DNA from: Micromonospora sp. RP3T
Lineage (GTDB): Bacteria; Actinomycetota; Actinomycetes; Mycobacteriales; Micromonosporaceae
Assembly (NCBI RefSeq): GCF_003027925.1
Contig: NZ_PYPS01000019.1
Coordinates: forward strand, 1 to 64,000
Direction of reading: 5' to 3'
Length of the DNA: 64,000 nucleotides
This document shows positions 16,586-28,098 of the stretch, piece after piece. The notes beneath the pieces were generated by a model. The model was not told the origin of the DNA. It saw only the letters and a list, made by a program, of their open reading frames with translations, and searched no databases. The position numbers and the translations under genes are program-made. Positions within the stretch are counted from its first letter, which is position 1, and each line of letters opens with the position of its first letter.

Positions 16586-17584
16586 ATGAGCAACCAGCCC
16601 GGCAGCTCCACGGCCGCGGAACCGGACCGGCCCGAGGCCGACGCGCCGCCCGTCGCCGGCCAGGTCGGCACCGGCGCCAGCAAGCCGGGGTACGCGCCGG
16701 GCGCGCTGCCGCTGGCCGTGCTGTCGCTCGCCTGGCTGGTGGCCATGCTCTGGTCGACCCGGGAGGCGATCACCTCGACCGCGGCCGGGGTCACCGCGAT
16801 CAGCCTCTCCGCGTACGCGCTCCCCGGCGTGATCACCGCGGCGCTGGTCACCGGCGCCACCGTCGCGCTGGCGGCCACGAACCGGCTGGACCGCGCCTCG
16901 CTGCGCTTCCTGGCCACCGTCGGCGCCGGCCTGCTGGTCGGGCTCGCCGCCGCGGTGGGCGTCAACCTCACGTACGCCGACAACGCCACCACCAACACCA
17001 TCGCCGGCACCACGGCCGCCGCCGCGATCATCGGCGGGGCGACGGCCGGCGCGCGCCAGGCGCGGGTGGTGGCCGGTCTCGCCGCCGCCACGCTCGCCGC
17101 GCAGGTCTTCGTGGTGCTGTTCAGCCGCGCCCGGGACCCGCTGTCCGACCTGTTCGGCGCCGGGGAGACGCAGCAGTCGGTGCTGGACGCCGCCAAGTGG
17201 GTGTCCCGGACGGAGTCGCTGCTCGCCGGGCTGATCGCCGGCCTGGTGGCGTACCTCTACCTCGCCTGGTCGCGTCGGCGCGCGGAGCGCCGGAACGGCG
17301 CGGCGTCGTCGCTGCGCTGGCCGGCGTACCTGGTGGCCGGCGCCGGCGCCGGACTGCTCCTGCTGCTCACCGAGGTGATCATCCGGATCGGCGGGCGCGG
17401 GCTGCTCGACCTGGCCGCCGCGCTCAGCGAGGCCGACCAGGTGGCACAGACCGCGCTCGGCACCTCCCGGGTGGACAACGCGATCTGGGTGCTCTTCGTG
17501 GGCGCGCTCACCACGCTCATCGTCTTCGGGCGCACGCTCGGGCCGCGCGCCGTCGACGACGACGAGGACGAGCCGGCGGCCTGA
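16586..17584 (+). CDS. Multi-pass membrane protein of unknown function
   Basis: The protein has 332 residues. A ~40-residue hydrophilic N-terminus (Pro, Glu, Asp rich) is followed by about seven to eight hydrophobic helices, for example LPLAVLSLAWLVAMLWS, LPGVITAALVTGATVALAATN and YLVAGAGAGLLLLLTEVIIRIGG. It ends with an acidic tail (DDDEDEPAA). I recognise no conserved domain beyond its being a typical actinobacterial conserved membrane protein. AAAGGGAGA precedes ATG 16586. It converges on the next gene. Confidence 0.75.
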   Translation: MSNQPGSSTAAEPDRPEADAPPVAGQVGTGASKPGYAPGALPLAVLSLAWLVAMLWSTREAITSTAAGVTAISLSAYALPGVITAALVTGATVALAATNRLDRASLRFLATVGAGLLVGLAAAVGVNLTYADNATTNTIAGTTAAAAIIGGATAGARQARVVAGLAAATLAAQVFVVLFSRARDPLSDLFGAGETQQSVLDAAKWVSRTESLLAGLIAGLVAYLYLAWSRRRAERRNGAASSLRWPAYLVAGAGAGLLLLLTEVIIRIGGRGLLDLAAALSEADQVAQTALGTSRVDNAIWVLFVGALTTLIVFGRTLGPRAVDDDEDEPAA

Positions 17585-17599
17585 GCCGTCCGTCGGCCC

Positions 17600-18109
17600 T
17601 CAGCCGGCGTCGCGCAGCAGCAGGTCCAGCTCCGTGACGTCGTACCACTCCAGTTCGTGGTCCTCGACGCCGTCGACGGTGAACTGGGCGTCGGGGTCAC
17701 CGGCCTGCGCCTGCGCCGCCACGTCGGCGGCGGCGGCCACGTCCCCGGCCGCGTCCGCGCCGTCCACGTGGATCGCGGCGACGGACTTCACCGGCACCGG
17801 CCCGGCCGGCCGGACCACGCTGGACCCCAGCTCGCCGGCGACCCGACCCACCGCGCGGGCCGGCAGGTCGGCCGAGACCACCACCCGCCGCCGGGGAGCA
17901 CCGGGATCGGCCCGCAGCAGGAGCAACGCCTCCTGGGCGGCCCGGGTGAAGGCCACGTACTCCAGCTCCTCCTCGTCGCCCTCGGCGTACCACTCGCGCA
18001 GCTCCGGGGTGACCGCGTGCGCCGCCTCGGCGGCCAGGCCCTCGTCCCGCAGCCGGGCCAGCATCGGGACGGTCGCCGGCAGGTACACCCGGACAAGCTC
18101 GTCGGTCAC
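17600..18109 (-). CDS. Conserved actinobacterial protein, DUF6912-like
   Basis: This 169-residue soluble protein begins VTDELVRVYLPATVPMLARL and contains EWYAEGDEEELEYVAFTRAAQEALLLL and RRVVVSADLPARAV. The C-terminal half ends LEWYDVTELDLLL. I recall this pattern as the DUF6912 family, of unknown function, found near secA in actinobacteria. GTG 18109 is preceded by GGGGAGAG. The assignment is from memory, and no catalytic motif is visible. Confidence 0.65.
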   Translation of the reverse strand: MTDELVRVYLPATVPMLARLRDEGLAAEAAHAVTPELREWYAEGDEEELEYVAFTRAAQEALLLLRADPGAPRRRVVVSADLPARAVGRVAGELGSSVVRPAGPVPVKSVAAIHVDGADAAGDVAAAADVAAQAQAGDPDAQFTVDGVEDHELEWYDVTELDLLLRDAG

Positions 18110-18267
18110 CGCACTCTCCCCGCACTCTCCGCCGCTCGCCGGCGGACGCCGGCTCCGGGCGCCGATCATGCCGTACGCCGACACCGTCATACACCCGGCA
18201 CCCGCCGGGGAGAAGCCTCCCACCGGCGTGTCCACCGAAGCGGGCGCGAAGGGTGTCGCTCGCTGGT

Positions 18268-18284
18268 GGCAAACTGAGGCAAAC
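18268..18284 (+). promoter_or_regulatory. Direct repeat of GGCAAAC upstream of the small HTH gene
   Basis: GGCAAAC occurs at 18268-18274 and again at 18278-18284, 10 bp apart (about one helical turn), ending 22 bp before the GTG at 18307. GAGGCAAAC recurs at 18596-18604 before the next gene. Spacing and sharing suggest a protein-binding site; this is inference. Confidence 0.3.
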
Positions 18285-18306
18285 GAAACCAACCCCAGGA
18301 GTCACC

Positions 18307-18534
18307 GTGGAGTCGAGGTTCCTGCTGCTCTCCGACGTCGCCGCCGAGCTGAACGTCTCGGACTCGCAGGTCTACCACATGGTCCGGAGCGGTGAGCTGC
18401 CCGCGATCAAGATCGGCGGCCGGGGCCAGTGGCGGGTCGAACGCGCCCGTCTGGAGGAGTACATCGAGCGTAAGTACGCCGAGACCGCCGAGTGGGTACG
18501 CGGCAACCCGTTGGGCGAACGCGACGTGGAGTGA
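18307..18534 (+). CDS. Small MerR/excisionase-type helix-turn-helix protein (BldC-like)
   Basis: This 75-residue protein is essentially one winged HTH: LLLSDVAAELNVSDSQVYHMVRSGELPAIKIGGRGQWRVERARLEEYIERKYAETAEWV. Similar single-domain proteins, such as BldC of Streptomyces, bind directly repeated DNA and control development; the same fold is used by phage excisionases. No integrase is nearby, so a chromosomal regulator is more likely. AGGAG stands 5 nt before GTG 18307. It precedes the Rv3235-like gene by 100 bp, a linkage common near secA in actinobacteria. Confidence 0.85.
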   Translation: MESRFLLLSDVAAELNVSDSQVYHMVRSGELPAIKIGGRGQWRVERARLEEYIERKYAETAEWVRGNPLGERDVE

Positions 18535-18555
18535 CCTTCCGTGAACCGTGAGCCA

Positions 18556-18604
18556 TTGACGCTGACGGTCTTCATGCTCGAAGATGAGGCTGTCGGAGGC
18601 AAAC
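18556..18604 (+). promoter_or_regulatory. Candidate promoter region of the Rv3235-like gene
   Basis: The stretch is unusually AT-rich for this genome. TTGACG at 18556-18561 is followed after 18 bp by GAAGAT, a weak -10, and then by the GAGGCAAAC element at 18596-18604 that is also found upstream of the small HTH gene. Confidence 0.3.
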
Positions 18605-18634
18605 ACAGGAAAACGTAGGAATTCGAGGGCTGAG

Positions 18635-19246
18635 ATGGTTGACACCCGCCGTCCCCGGGCACCGCGTCCACCGGTCCGTCTCCGCCCCGCCCCGCCGCTC
18701 GACCCGCCCTGCACCGACGAGGAAGCGGTCTGGAGCCACGTCGGCCAGCTCGCGCTCGACCTGGTCGACAGGCGTCGCCGCGAGCCCGATCGCCCCGCCA
18801 GCCGGGCGCCGGACCGCGCTCCCAGCTGGCCGCGCTGGTCCACCGCCGGGATCGCCGCCGGGCGGCCCACCGGCGAACCGCCGTCCTCCGCGCTCGCCGC
18901 CGCCACGCCCGAGGCCGCGCGGGCGGCCCACCGGTTCGTGCGCACGTTCCTGGAGATCGTCAACGGCTTCCGGCCGCCCGGGCAGCTCCGGCCGCTCTGC
19001 CTGCCCGAGGCCGCCGCCCAGGTGTCGGCCGAGCTGACCCGGGCGGCCCGCCGGGTCCCCCCGGTCCGCCGCCGCAGCGCCCGGCCGGCCCTGCTCCTGC
19101 GCCGGCTGCGCGTCTGTGAACCCCGGGCCGGCGCGGTGGAGGCCACCGCCGTGTTCGCCGGCATGGGCGGCACCGGTTGGGCCATCGCCGTGCGCCTGGA
19201 ACACCGCCGCGGCAACTGGCTCTGCCTCGTCCTGGACGTGCTCTGA
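18635..19246 (+). CDS. Rv3235-family protein of unknown function
   Basis: The protein has 203 residues. An Arg/Pro-rich, probably disordered N-terminus precedes a compact C-terminal domain (ALAAATPEAARAAHRFVRTFLEIVNGFRPPGQLRPL..., ending AVRLEHRRGNWLCLVLDVL). This matches the Rv3235 family, which sits next to secA in many actinobacteria; its function is unknown. GAGGG lies 6 nt before ATG 18635. It converges on secA with a strong hairpin between. Confidence 0.75.
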   Translation: MVDTRRPRAPRPPVRLRPAPPLDPPCTDEEAVWSHVGQLALDLVDRRRREPDRPASRAPDRAPSWPRWSTAGIAAGRPTGEPPSSALAAATPEAARAAHRFVRTFLEIVNGFRPPGQLRPLCLPEAAAQVSAELTRAARRVPPVRRRSARPALLLRRLRVCEPRAGAVEATAVFAGMGGTGWAIAVRLEHRRGNWLCLVLDVL

Positions 19247-19264
19247 CCGCCCGGCCACCGGACG

Positions 19265-19299
19265 CCGACGGGCCCCGGCCGGTGGCCGGGGCCCGTCGG
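19265..19299. terminator. Bidirectional hairpin between Rv3235-like gene and secA
   Basis: CCGACGGGCCCCGGCC (19265-19280) and GGCCGGGGCCCGTCGG (19284-19299) pair perfectly over 16 bp with a GGT loop. It lies between two convergent stop codons. Confidence 0.8.
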
Positions 19300-19312
19300 G
19301 CGAACGCTGGGG

Positions 19313-22216
<2,904 letters not shown>

Positions 22217-22247
22217 GGATCAACGCTCCCCTAGACGGTCTCGAACC

Positions 22248-22278
22248 ATCGTAGGCGCTCCGACGCGGCGATGGTCAC
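22248..22278 (-). promoter_or_regulatory. Candidate secA promoter
   Basis: On the minus strand GTGACC (22278-22273) and TACGAT (22253-22248) are separated by 19 bp, a little long. The -10 lies 32 nt upstream of the GTG start. Confidence 0.3.
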
Positions 22279-22377
22279 TGGTGGCGGCGGTCCAGACCCG
22301 GGAACCCGACATAACGCCGTGGGCACGCGGGCAGCAACCGCTAATCGGGTTACGCCGTCCGCGAACGATCCGGCACC

Positions 22378-23544
22378 ATGGCTCGGATGGAGCCTGTGGA
22401 GATCGTCGAGGACGGGCTGTTGCTGCGCCCCTGGCGGGCGGCGGACGCCGACGCGGTGCACCGCGCCTGCCAGGACCCGGACATCCAGCGCTGGACCACC
22501 GTACCGCGCCCGTACCGGCCCGAACACGCCCTCGCGTTCGTGACCACGGTCGCCGCGACGGCCTGGGCGACGGGTGCCGGCGCGCCGTTCGCGGTCTGCG
22601 ACGCCGACAGCGGCGAGCTGCTCGCCTCGTGCGGCCTGGTCTCCGTCGACCGCGCGCTCGACTCGGCCGAGATCGGCTACTGGACCGCGCCCTGGGCGCG
22701 GGGACGGGGCGTCGCGGTCCGCGCCGTCCGCGCGGTCGCCCGCTGGGCGTTCGACACGCTCGGCCTGCGCCGGCTGACCTGGCAGGCCGAGATCGGCAAC
22801 CACGCGTCCCGGCTGGTCGCGCTGCGGGCCGGCTTCCGGGTGGAGGGAGAGCTGCGGCTGGCCCACCCGGCCGACGGCGGCCGGCCGGAGGGGTGGATCG
22901 GCGCGCTGCTCCCGGCCGGGCTGGCCGCGCCGGGCGACCCGGTCCCGTACGGTCCGACCACGCTCCAGGCCCGCCGGGCGGCCGTCTTCGGCCGGCCGCA
23001 GCCCGTCCTGTTCGCCACCGCCGGCGGCACCGAGCTGCGGCTGCGACCGCTCGAGGAACGCGACCTCCCGGACATCACCCGCACCTGTCAGGACGAGCAG
23101 ACGGTGCGCTGGACCACGGTGCCGCACCCCTACCGGGCGGAGGACGCCGAGGGCTACCTGCGGGACCTGGTGCGGCCGGCCTGGGCCCGGGGCACCGCCG
23201 CGATGTTCGCGGTGGCCGACCCGGACGACCACTACGTCGCCTCGATCGACCTGCGCATCCTCCCCACCGACCCGCTGGTCGCCGACGTCGGCTTCATGAC
23301 CGCCCCGGCCGCCCGGGGGCGGGGCTACCTGCCGGCCGCGCTCACCGCGCTCTGCGCCTGGGGGTTCACCACGCTCGGCCTGGCCCGGGTCGAGTGGCGG
23401 GCCAACGTGGGCAACACCGCGTCCCGGCGGGCGGCCGAGAAGGCCGGCTTCACCGTCGAGGGCACGCTGCGCGGCGGCGTCCAGCACCGCGGCGAACGGC
23501 AGGACGTGTGGATCGGCGGCCTGCTGCCCCAGGACCTGGTGTGA
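22378..23544 (+). CDS. Tandem GNAT-domain acetyltransferase
   Basis: The 388 residues form two GNAT domains, about 1-185 and 210-388. Each has the acetyl-CoA loop (APWARGRGVA and APAARGRGYL) and the downstream N-x-ASR-x-A motif (IGNHASRLVALRAGFRVEGELR and VGNTASRRAAEKAGFTVEGTLRG) typical of RimJ/RimL-like GNATs. Substrate could be a protein N-terminus, an amino acid or a small molecule and cannot be told from sequence. It is translationally coupled by a 4-bp overlap to a second tandem-GNAT gene, giving four domains in a row. Confidence 0.85.
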   Translation: MARMEPVEIVEDGLLLRPWRAADADAVHRACQDPDIQRWTTVPRPYRPEHALAFVTTVAATAWATGAGAPFAVCDADSGELLASCGLVSVDRALDSAEIGYWTAPWARGRGVAVRAVRAVARWAFDTLGLRRLTWQAEIGNHASRLVALRAGFRVEGELRLAHPADGGRPEGWIGALLPAGLAAPGDPVPYGPTTLQARRAAVFGRPQPVLFATAGGTELRLRPLEERDLPDITRTCQDEQTVRWTTVPHPYRAEDAEGYLRDLVRPAWARGTAAMFAVADPDDHYVASIDLRILPTDPLVADVGFMTAPAARGRGYLPAALTALCAWGFTTLGLARVEWRANVGNTASRRAAEKAGFTVEGTLRGGVQHRGERQDVWIGGLLPQDLV

Positions 23545-24647
23545 CCCCGGAGACGATCGAGGGGTACGGGGTCCGGCTGCGCCCGTGCGGCCCGGCGGAC
23601 GTGCCCGGGACGGTGGCCGGCTGCGCCGACCCGGAGACCCGGCGGTTCCTCCCACGGCTGCCCGACCCGTACGACGCGGACAGCGCGCGCTGGTGGATCA
23701 CCGAAGGGGCGCCGGCCGCCCGGGCGGCGGGCGGGGCCGCGTACACGATCGCCGACCCGGCCACCGACCGGCTGCTGGGCAGCATCGGCCTGACCCTGCT
23801 CAGCGCCGAGCGGGCGACCTACGAGATCGGCTACTGGGTCGGACCGTCGGCGCGCGGCCGGGGCGTGGCGACCGCCGCCACCCGGCTGCTGACCGAGCGG
23901 GCCTTCGCCGCCGGCGCGGCCCGGCTGGAACTGCTCACCCACCAGGAGAACGTGCCGAGCCAGCGGACGGCGCTGACCTGCGGCTACCGGCGGGAGGGCG
24001 TACGGCGGGGCGCCGGCACGCCACGCGACGGCGTCCGCCCCGACCTGGTCGTCTGGGCGCGGCTGGCCGACGACCCGCCCGGGCCGACCGCCCGGCCGCT
24101 GCCGGACCTGCCCGACGGCCGGCTCACCGACGGCGTGGTGACGCTGCGCCGCGTCGAACCGGCGGACGAGGACATGATGTACCGGCTGCACACGCTGCCG
24201 GAGGTGGTGGCGAGCCGGGTGCCGCCGGCGCCGCCGGACCGGGCGTCGATCGCCCGCCGGTGCCGGCTCGCGGCGAGTCACTGGTTGGCCGGCGACGCCG
24301 CCGACCTGACCGTCGTCGACGCGGCCACCGGCACGCCCGTGGGCGGTTGCCTGCTGGCGTACGACGAGCCGGCCACCGGTCAGGCGATGCTGGGCTACAG
24401 CCTGCTGCCCGAGGCCCGCGGCCGGGGTCTGGCCAGCGGGACGGTCCGGCTCGTCGCCGGCTGGGCCTTCGGCGTCGGGGTGGCCCGCCTCTGGGCCGGC
24501 ACCCGACCGGAGAACGTCGCCTCCCAGCGGGTGCTGGAGCGGGCCGGCTTCCGGCGGGAGGGCCTGCTGCGCGGGCGACTGCCCGGCCTGGCCGGCACCC
24601 GCACCGACACGGTGATCTTCGGTCGGCTGGCCTCGGACGCTCGGTGA
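23541..24647 (+). CDS. Second tandem GNAT-domain acetyltransferase
   Basis: The 368 residues again form two GNAT domains, about 1-180 and 190-368, with GPSARGRGVA and LPEARGRGLA acetyl-CoA loops and ENVPSQRTALTCGYRREGVRRG and ENVASQRVLERAGFRREGLLRG C-terminal motifs. The GTG start at 23541 overlaps the previous stop (GTGA). The two genes probably act together or make a hetero-complex. Their plus-strand placement interrupts a block that is otherwise contiguous on the minus strand in relatives. Confidence 0.85.
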   Translation: MTPETIEGYGVRLRPCGPADVPGTVAGCADPETRRFLPRLPDPYDADSARWWITEGAPAARAAGGAAYTIADPATDRLLGSIGLTLLSAERATYEIGYWVGPSARGRGVATAATRLLTERAFAAGAARLELLTHQENVPSQRTALTCGYRREGVRRGAGTPRDGVRPDLVVWARLADDPPGPTARPLPDLPDGRLTDGVVTLRRVEPADEDMMYRLHTLPEVVASRVPPAPPDRASIARRCRLAASHWLAGDAADLTVVDAATGTPVGGCLLAYDEPATGQAMLGYSLLPEARGRGLASGTVRLVAGWAFGVGVARLWAGTRPENVASQRVLERAGFRREGLLRGRLPGLAGTRTDTVIFGRLASDAR

Positions 24648-24650
24648 GGC

Positions 24651-24678
24651 GGAGCCCCCGCGGGCGGGCGGGGGCTCC
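24651..24678. terminator. Hairpin between GNAT pair and hpf
   Basis: GGAGCCCCCGC (24651-24661) pairs with GCGGGGGCTCC (24668-24678), 11 bp with a 6-nt loop, between convergent genes. Confidence 0.75.
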
Positions 24679-24695
24679 GGGTCGTCGGCCAAGGG

Positions 24696-25340
24696 TCAGG
24701 TGTCGAGCGAGATGATCCCGTAGTCGTACGCGCGTCGACGGTAGACCACGCTCGGGCGGCCGGACTCCTTGTCCAGGAACAGGTAGAAGTCGTGGCCGAC
24801 CAGTTCCATCTGGAACAACGCGTCGTCGACGGTCATCGGTTCGGCGGGGTGGACCTTCTCCCGGGCGATGTGCCACGGCTGGTCGTCGGGTTCGGAGTAG
24901 CCGTCGGCGTCGGGGCGTTCCGCCACGGCGGTGGCCGCGGCGTGCCCGTTCAGTGACGCCAACCCGGGCCCGTCGAGGTCGGCCACCGGCAGCCCGGCGG
25001 TCGCGGCGGCCACCGAGAGCGGCGCGTGCCGCCCGCGGTGCACCCGGCGGCGGTCGGCCGCGCGGCGGAACCGGGTGTCCAGCTTGGCGATGGCGGCGTC
25101 GAGCGCGCTGTAGAAGTCGTTCGTGCAGGCCTCGGCCCGGATCACCGGGCCCCGCGACACGCAGGTGATCTCCACCCGCTGGCAGTGGTCGGCCTGGCGC
25201 GGATTGCGCTCGTGGAACAACTCGACATCCACGCGAATGAGTTTGTGGTCGTAGCGTTCGATCTTCGCGAGTTTTTCGGCTACGTGCACCCGGTAATGGT
25301 CCGGCACTTCGACGTTACGGCCCTTGACCACGATGTCCAC
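24696..25340 (-). CDS. hpf: Ribosome hibernation promoting factor, long form
   Basis: The protein has 214 residues. The N-terminal ~105 residues (DIVVKGRNVEVPDHYRVHVAEKLAKIERYDHK...) form the ribosome-binding HPF/YfiA domain. A variable linker follows, then the C-terminal dimerisation domain (ALFQMELVGHDFYLFLDKESGRPSVVYRRRAYDYGIISL). Long HPF dimerises 70S ribosomes into inactive 100S particles in stationary phase or stress. AGGGAGGTCAC precedes GTG 25340. It is followed on the same strand by secA in the conserved gene order. Confidence 0.95.
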   Translation of the reverse strand: MDIVVKGRNVEVPDHYRVHVAEKLAKIERYDHKLIRVDVELFHERNPRQADHCQRVEITCVSRGPVIRAEACTNDFYSALDAAIAKLDTRFRRAADRRRVHRGRHAPLSVAAATAGLPVADLDGPGLASLNGHAAATAVAERPDADGYSEPDDQPWHIAREKVHPAEPMTVDDALFQMELVGHDFYLFLDKESGRPSVVYRRRAYDYGIISLDT

Positions 25341-25472
25341 GTGACCTCCCTTGTTCGGACGGTCGTTCGGTCCGGATCTTCCGGTCGACGCGCCTGGGAC
25401 GGCCCCGCTCGGCGTCGACCGGTGATGTACGGCTACGCCTCCTTCCAGTGCCGGGGAAGGTTGGCTTCCTCA

Positions 25473-25497
25473 CTACCCCCGACACGGAAACGCTAAC
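25473..25497 (-). promoter_or_regulatory. Possible stress-sigma promoter of hpf
   Basis: On the minus strand GTTA (25497-25494) and GGGTAG (25478-25473) are 15 bp apart, similar to the GTTT-N15-GGGTAT pattern of SigB/SigF-family promoters. This fits a hibernation factor but is a weak match. Confidence 0.25.
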
Positions 25498-25589
25498 TCC
25501 TGTTCGGTCAGCAGTCACCCCCGGTTGTCGAGAGCGGTCGGGAAAATTAACACCTCATACACCATGGGGTGAAACGGAATCACGAAGCG

Positions 25590-26297
25590 TTACCGAGGCC
25601 GCCGCTTTTGCGTTGCGGCGAGCACCGCCGCGACCTTTGGCGTCATTCCCGCGCGGTGCAATTTCCGGCTCACCGCTGCCAGCGTGGCACCGGTGGTGAC
25701 GATGTCGTCGAGCAGGACCACGGTCCCGGCCGGCGTCGACGTCCCCGGCCGGCGCAACCGGAACGCCGCCTCCGCCGCCGCGGCCCGGCCGGCGCTGTCC
25801 AGCACCACCGAGTCCGGCCGGGGCAGCGCCCGCAGCGGGCGCAGCACGCGAACCGGCCAGCCGGCCGCGCGCAACCGGGCCGCGGCCGGCCGGACCAGCC
25901 GCTCCAGGTGGTCGCCGTACCGGGCCCGGGCCGCGCGGGCGGTGTCCGGCACCGCCACCAGCGTCACCGGACCGGGCCGGCCCACCGCCACGGCCACCAC
26001 CTCGGCCAGCAACGCGCCCAGCGGCCGGGCCAACCCGTGCCGGCCCCGTTCCTTGTACGCCAGCAGGCCCTCACGCAACGCCCCGTCGTACGGGCCGAGG
26101 GCGACGCAGGGCGGCAGGCCGGGTGGGGCCGGATCGGGCCGGGTCGACGCGGGCCGCAGCGCCTGAAGCTCGGCCACGCAGCGCGGGCAGAAGCCCTGCC
26201 GCAGCGCCGGGGAGCGGACCGCGCACCCGGCGCACCCGGCGGGCAGCACCAGATCGGTCAGGTCCGACCAGAGGCCGCCCAGGTCCGGCACCGGCAT
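25590..26297 (-). CDS. comF: ComF-family phosphoribosyltransferase-like protein
   Basis: The protein has 235 residues. An N-terminal four-cysteine zinc ribbon (LPAGCAGCAVRSPALRQGFCPRC) precedes a type-I PRTase fold with the VVLLDDIVTTGATLAAV loop. ComF proteins aid DNA uptake in competent bacteria, but the family is also present in species without known competence. ATG 26297 lies one base after the lpqB stop (TGAGATG), so the two are coupled. The order lpqB-comF-hpf-secA is conserved in actinobacteria. Confidence 0.85.
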   Translation of the reverse strand: MPVPDLGGLWSDLTDLVLPAGCAGCAVRSPALRQGFCPRCVAELQALRPASTRPDPAPPGLPPCVALGPYDGALREGLLAYKERGRHGLARPLGALLAEVVAVAVGRPGPVTLVAVPDTARAARARYGDHLERLVRPAAARLRAAGWPVRVLRPLRALPRPDSVVLDSAGRAAAAEAAFRLRRPGTSTPAGTVVLLDDIVTTGATLAAVSRKLHRAGMTPKVAAVLAATQKRRPR

Positions 26298-26298
26298 C

Positions 26299-28098
26299 TC
26301 AGTAGAAGAAGAACGGTGCGGTCGGGTTGGCCGGCCGGCCGCCCGCCGGCAGGTCCAGCACCTGCTCCGGCGTGACGAGGTCGAACGGATTGTTCCGCCA
26401 GGCGCTGCCGGCGGTCTCGAACATGAACGAGAGCGCGGGCAGCCCGCCCCCACCGCCGCCCGGGTATCCCGCCAACTGGGTCACCGCGGCACCGATCCCG
26501 GACTTCAGCTCGGAGCCCAGGCCGCCGTCGATGCTGAGCTGGTGGATGGCCGAACGCCGGTCCGGGTCGTTGCCGGCGATCACCAGTTGGTCCTCCGCGA
26601 TCCAGTCGACCGCCGTCACGCCGGTGAGCAGCGTGGGCAGCCGGCGGGGCTGGCCCAGGGTGACCACGCCGCCCTCCACGCTCACCGGGGCCACGTAGAC
26701 CGCGCCGCCGCTGACCAGCGCGATCCGGTGGCCGTCGAGGGAAGCGGCGACCGCCACGACGCTTCCGGAGACGTTCAGCGGGACGGGGCTCAGCGTGGCC
26801 GTCCCGTCGAACCGGTAGAGCTTGCCGTCGGCCGCCACCAGACCCGCCGGATGGTCGGTGGCCAGCGAGCGCAACCAGGTGGGCCGGCTCATCGTCTGGA
26901 ACCCGGCCTTCGGGTCGCTGGTGTTGAACACCGCCACCGGTTCCGGCCCGGTGCCCACCTTGAGCCGGAGTCGCCGGTCCGCCCCGGTCACCACCAGCGC
27001 GGCCAGCACCTGGTCCTCGGCGCGGGCGAGGGTCGCCGAGACCACGTTCCGGTTCTCCGCGGCCGGCAACGGCACGACGGCCCGCTGCTCGGTGCCGATG
27101 GCGAGCGGATGGATGACGCCGTCGTAGACGCTGAACCGGGTGGGATTCGCGCCCCTCGGGTACGCGAGATGGGTGTCGCGCTCCCGCTCCAGGTCGACGC
27201 TGAGCCGCTTCTGGTTCTGGATCTTCAGCTCGAGTTGCCCGGTCAACTCCGGCAACGACCAGGCGAGCTGGGTGCCGAGCCGGGCCAACCGCCCCTCGTT
27301 GGCGCCCGGCATGGTCAGGTTGACCTCCCACTGGGAGTCCGCGCCGGTGGCGTTGTTGATCGGGCGGGTGCCGTCCGGGAGCCCGGTCACCCCGGACTCC
27401 AGCCAGTCGGAGGGGCCACCGGCCAGCCACTTCACCACCTCGGTGACGCGCCGCTCGGCCGACACCGACGACGGCAGGTAGCGCAGGTCGGGCACCAGCC
27501 GGGTCAGGTCGGAGTTCCAGAAGTAGACGGTGCGCGTGCGGTAGTACTGGCGCAGCGCCGTGTCGGTGGTCAGCAGCACGTTCGGCAGGCTGGTGATCAG
27601 CAGCCCGGTCCCGGCCGGCTCGGCCCGCCGCAACTGGAAGACGTACTCGGTCTCGGTGGCCCCCGGCGGGCCGAGGGTGCCGTCGGCCCGCAGCACCCCG
27701 ACCTGTTGCACCTTGATGGTGACCCGGCTGGTGCCCTGGTTGTTCGGCGGGGTGCTCTCCTTCGCCCGCAGCCGGACCACGGTGAGTTCGACCTCGCTGG
27801 TCTGCGGCTTGCCGGGCAGCAGTTCCCGGGCCTCCGGGGCGAGGAACTTCTGGGCCCGGGTGTACGCCTGGTCGCGCTCCCCGGCCGCGGCCGCCTTCAG
27901 GTAGTTCTCGATGAACGGCACCGGCTCGTCGCTGTCGGTCGGCGCGGGCGGCGAGGCCGGCGGGCCGTTGAGCGAGCCGGCCTCGCCGGCCGGCACCGAA
28001 CCGTCGACCTGGACGTCCGTCTGGGCCGGAATGCCGCACCCGGCCGGCAGCAGGACGCCGGCCAGCAGCACGGCCAGCAGTCGCCGGGGCACGTTCAC
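26299..28098 (-). CDS. lpqB: Lipoprotein LpqB, partner of MtrAB
   Basis: This 599-residue protein starts with a lipoprotein signal ending in LLPAGC. An N-terminal GerMN-type domain (FIENYLKAAAAGERDQAYTRAQKFLAPEARELL...) is followed by a beta-propeller-like C-terminal region. In mycobacteria LpqB binds the MtrB extracellular domain and tunes MtrA phosphorylation. GTG 28098 overlaps the mtrB stop by 4 bp, with GGAGGTGGGG upstream. Confidence 0.92.
   Translation of the reverse strand: MNVPRRLLAVLLAGVLLPAGCGIPAQTDVQVDGSVPAGEAGSLNGPPASPPAPTDSDEPVPFIENYLKAAAAGERDQAYTRAQKFLAPEARELLPGKPQTSEVELTVVRLRAKESTPPNNQGTSRVTIKVQQVGVLRADGTLGPPGATETEYVFQLRRAEPAGTGLLITSLPNVLLTTDTALRQYYRTRTVYFWNSDLTRLVPDLRYLPSSVSAERRVTEVVKWLAGGPSDWLESGVTGLPDGTRPINNATGADSQWEVNLTMPGANEGRLARLGTQLAWSLPELTGQLELKIQNQKRLSVDLERERDTHLAYPRGANPTRFSVYDGVIHPLAIGTEQRAVVPLPAAENRNVVSATLARAEDQVLAALVVTGADRRLRLKVGTGPEPVAVFNTSDPKAGFQTMSRPTWLRSLATDHPAGLVAADGKLYRFDGTATLSPVPLNVSGSVVAVAASLDGHRIALVSGGAVYVAPVSVEGGVVTLGQPRRLPTLLTGVTAVDWIAEDQLVIAGNDPDRRSAIHQLSIDGGLGSELKSGIGAAVTQLAGYPGGGGGGLPALSFMFETAGSAWRNNPFDLVTPEQVLDLPAGGRPANPTAPFFFY

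Noticed and set aside
14554..17637. 1027-codon plus-strand frame over pruA and its neighbour
   Set aside because: It runs antisense to pruA and then out of frame through a clear membrane-protein gene, with no recognisable domain.
18307..18534. Phage excisionase marking an integrated element
   Set aside because: There is no integrase, attachment repeat or phage gene nearby, and the gene lies in a conserved chromosomal neighbourhood.
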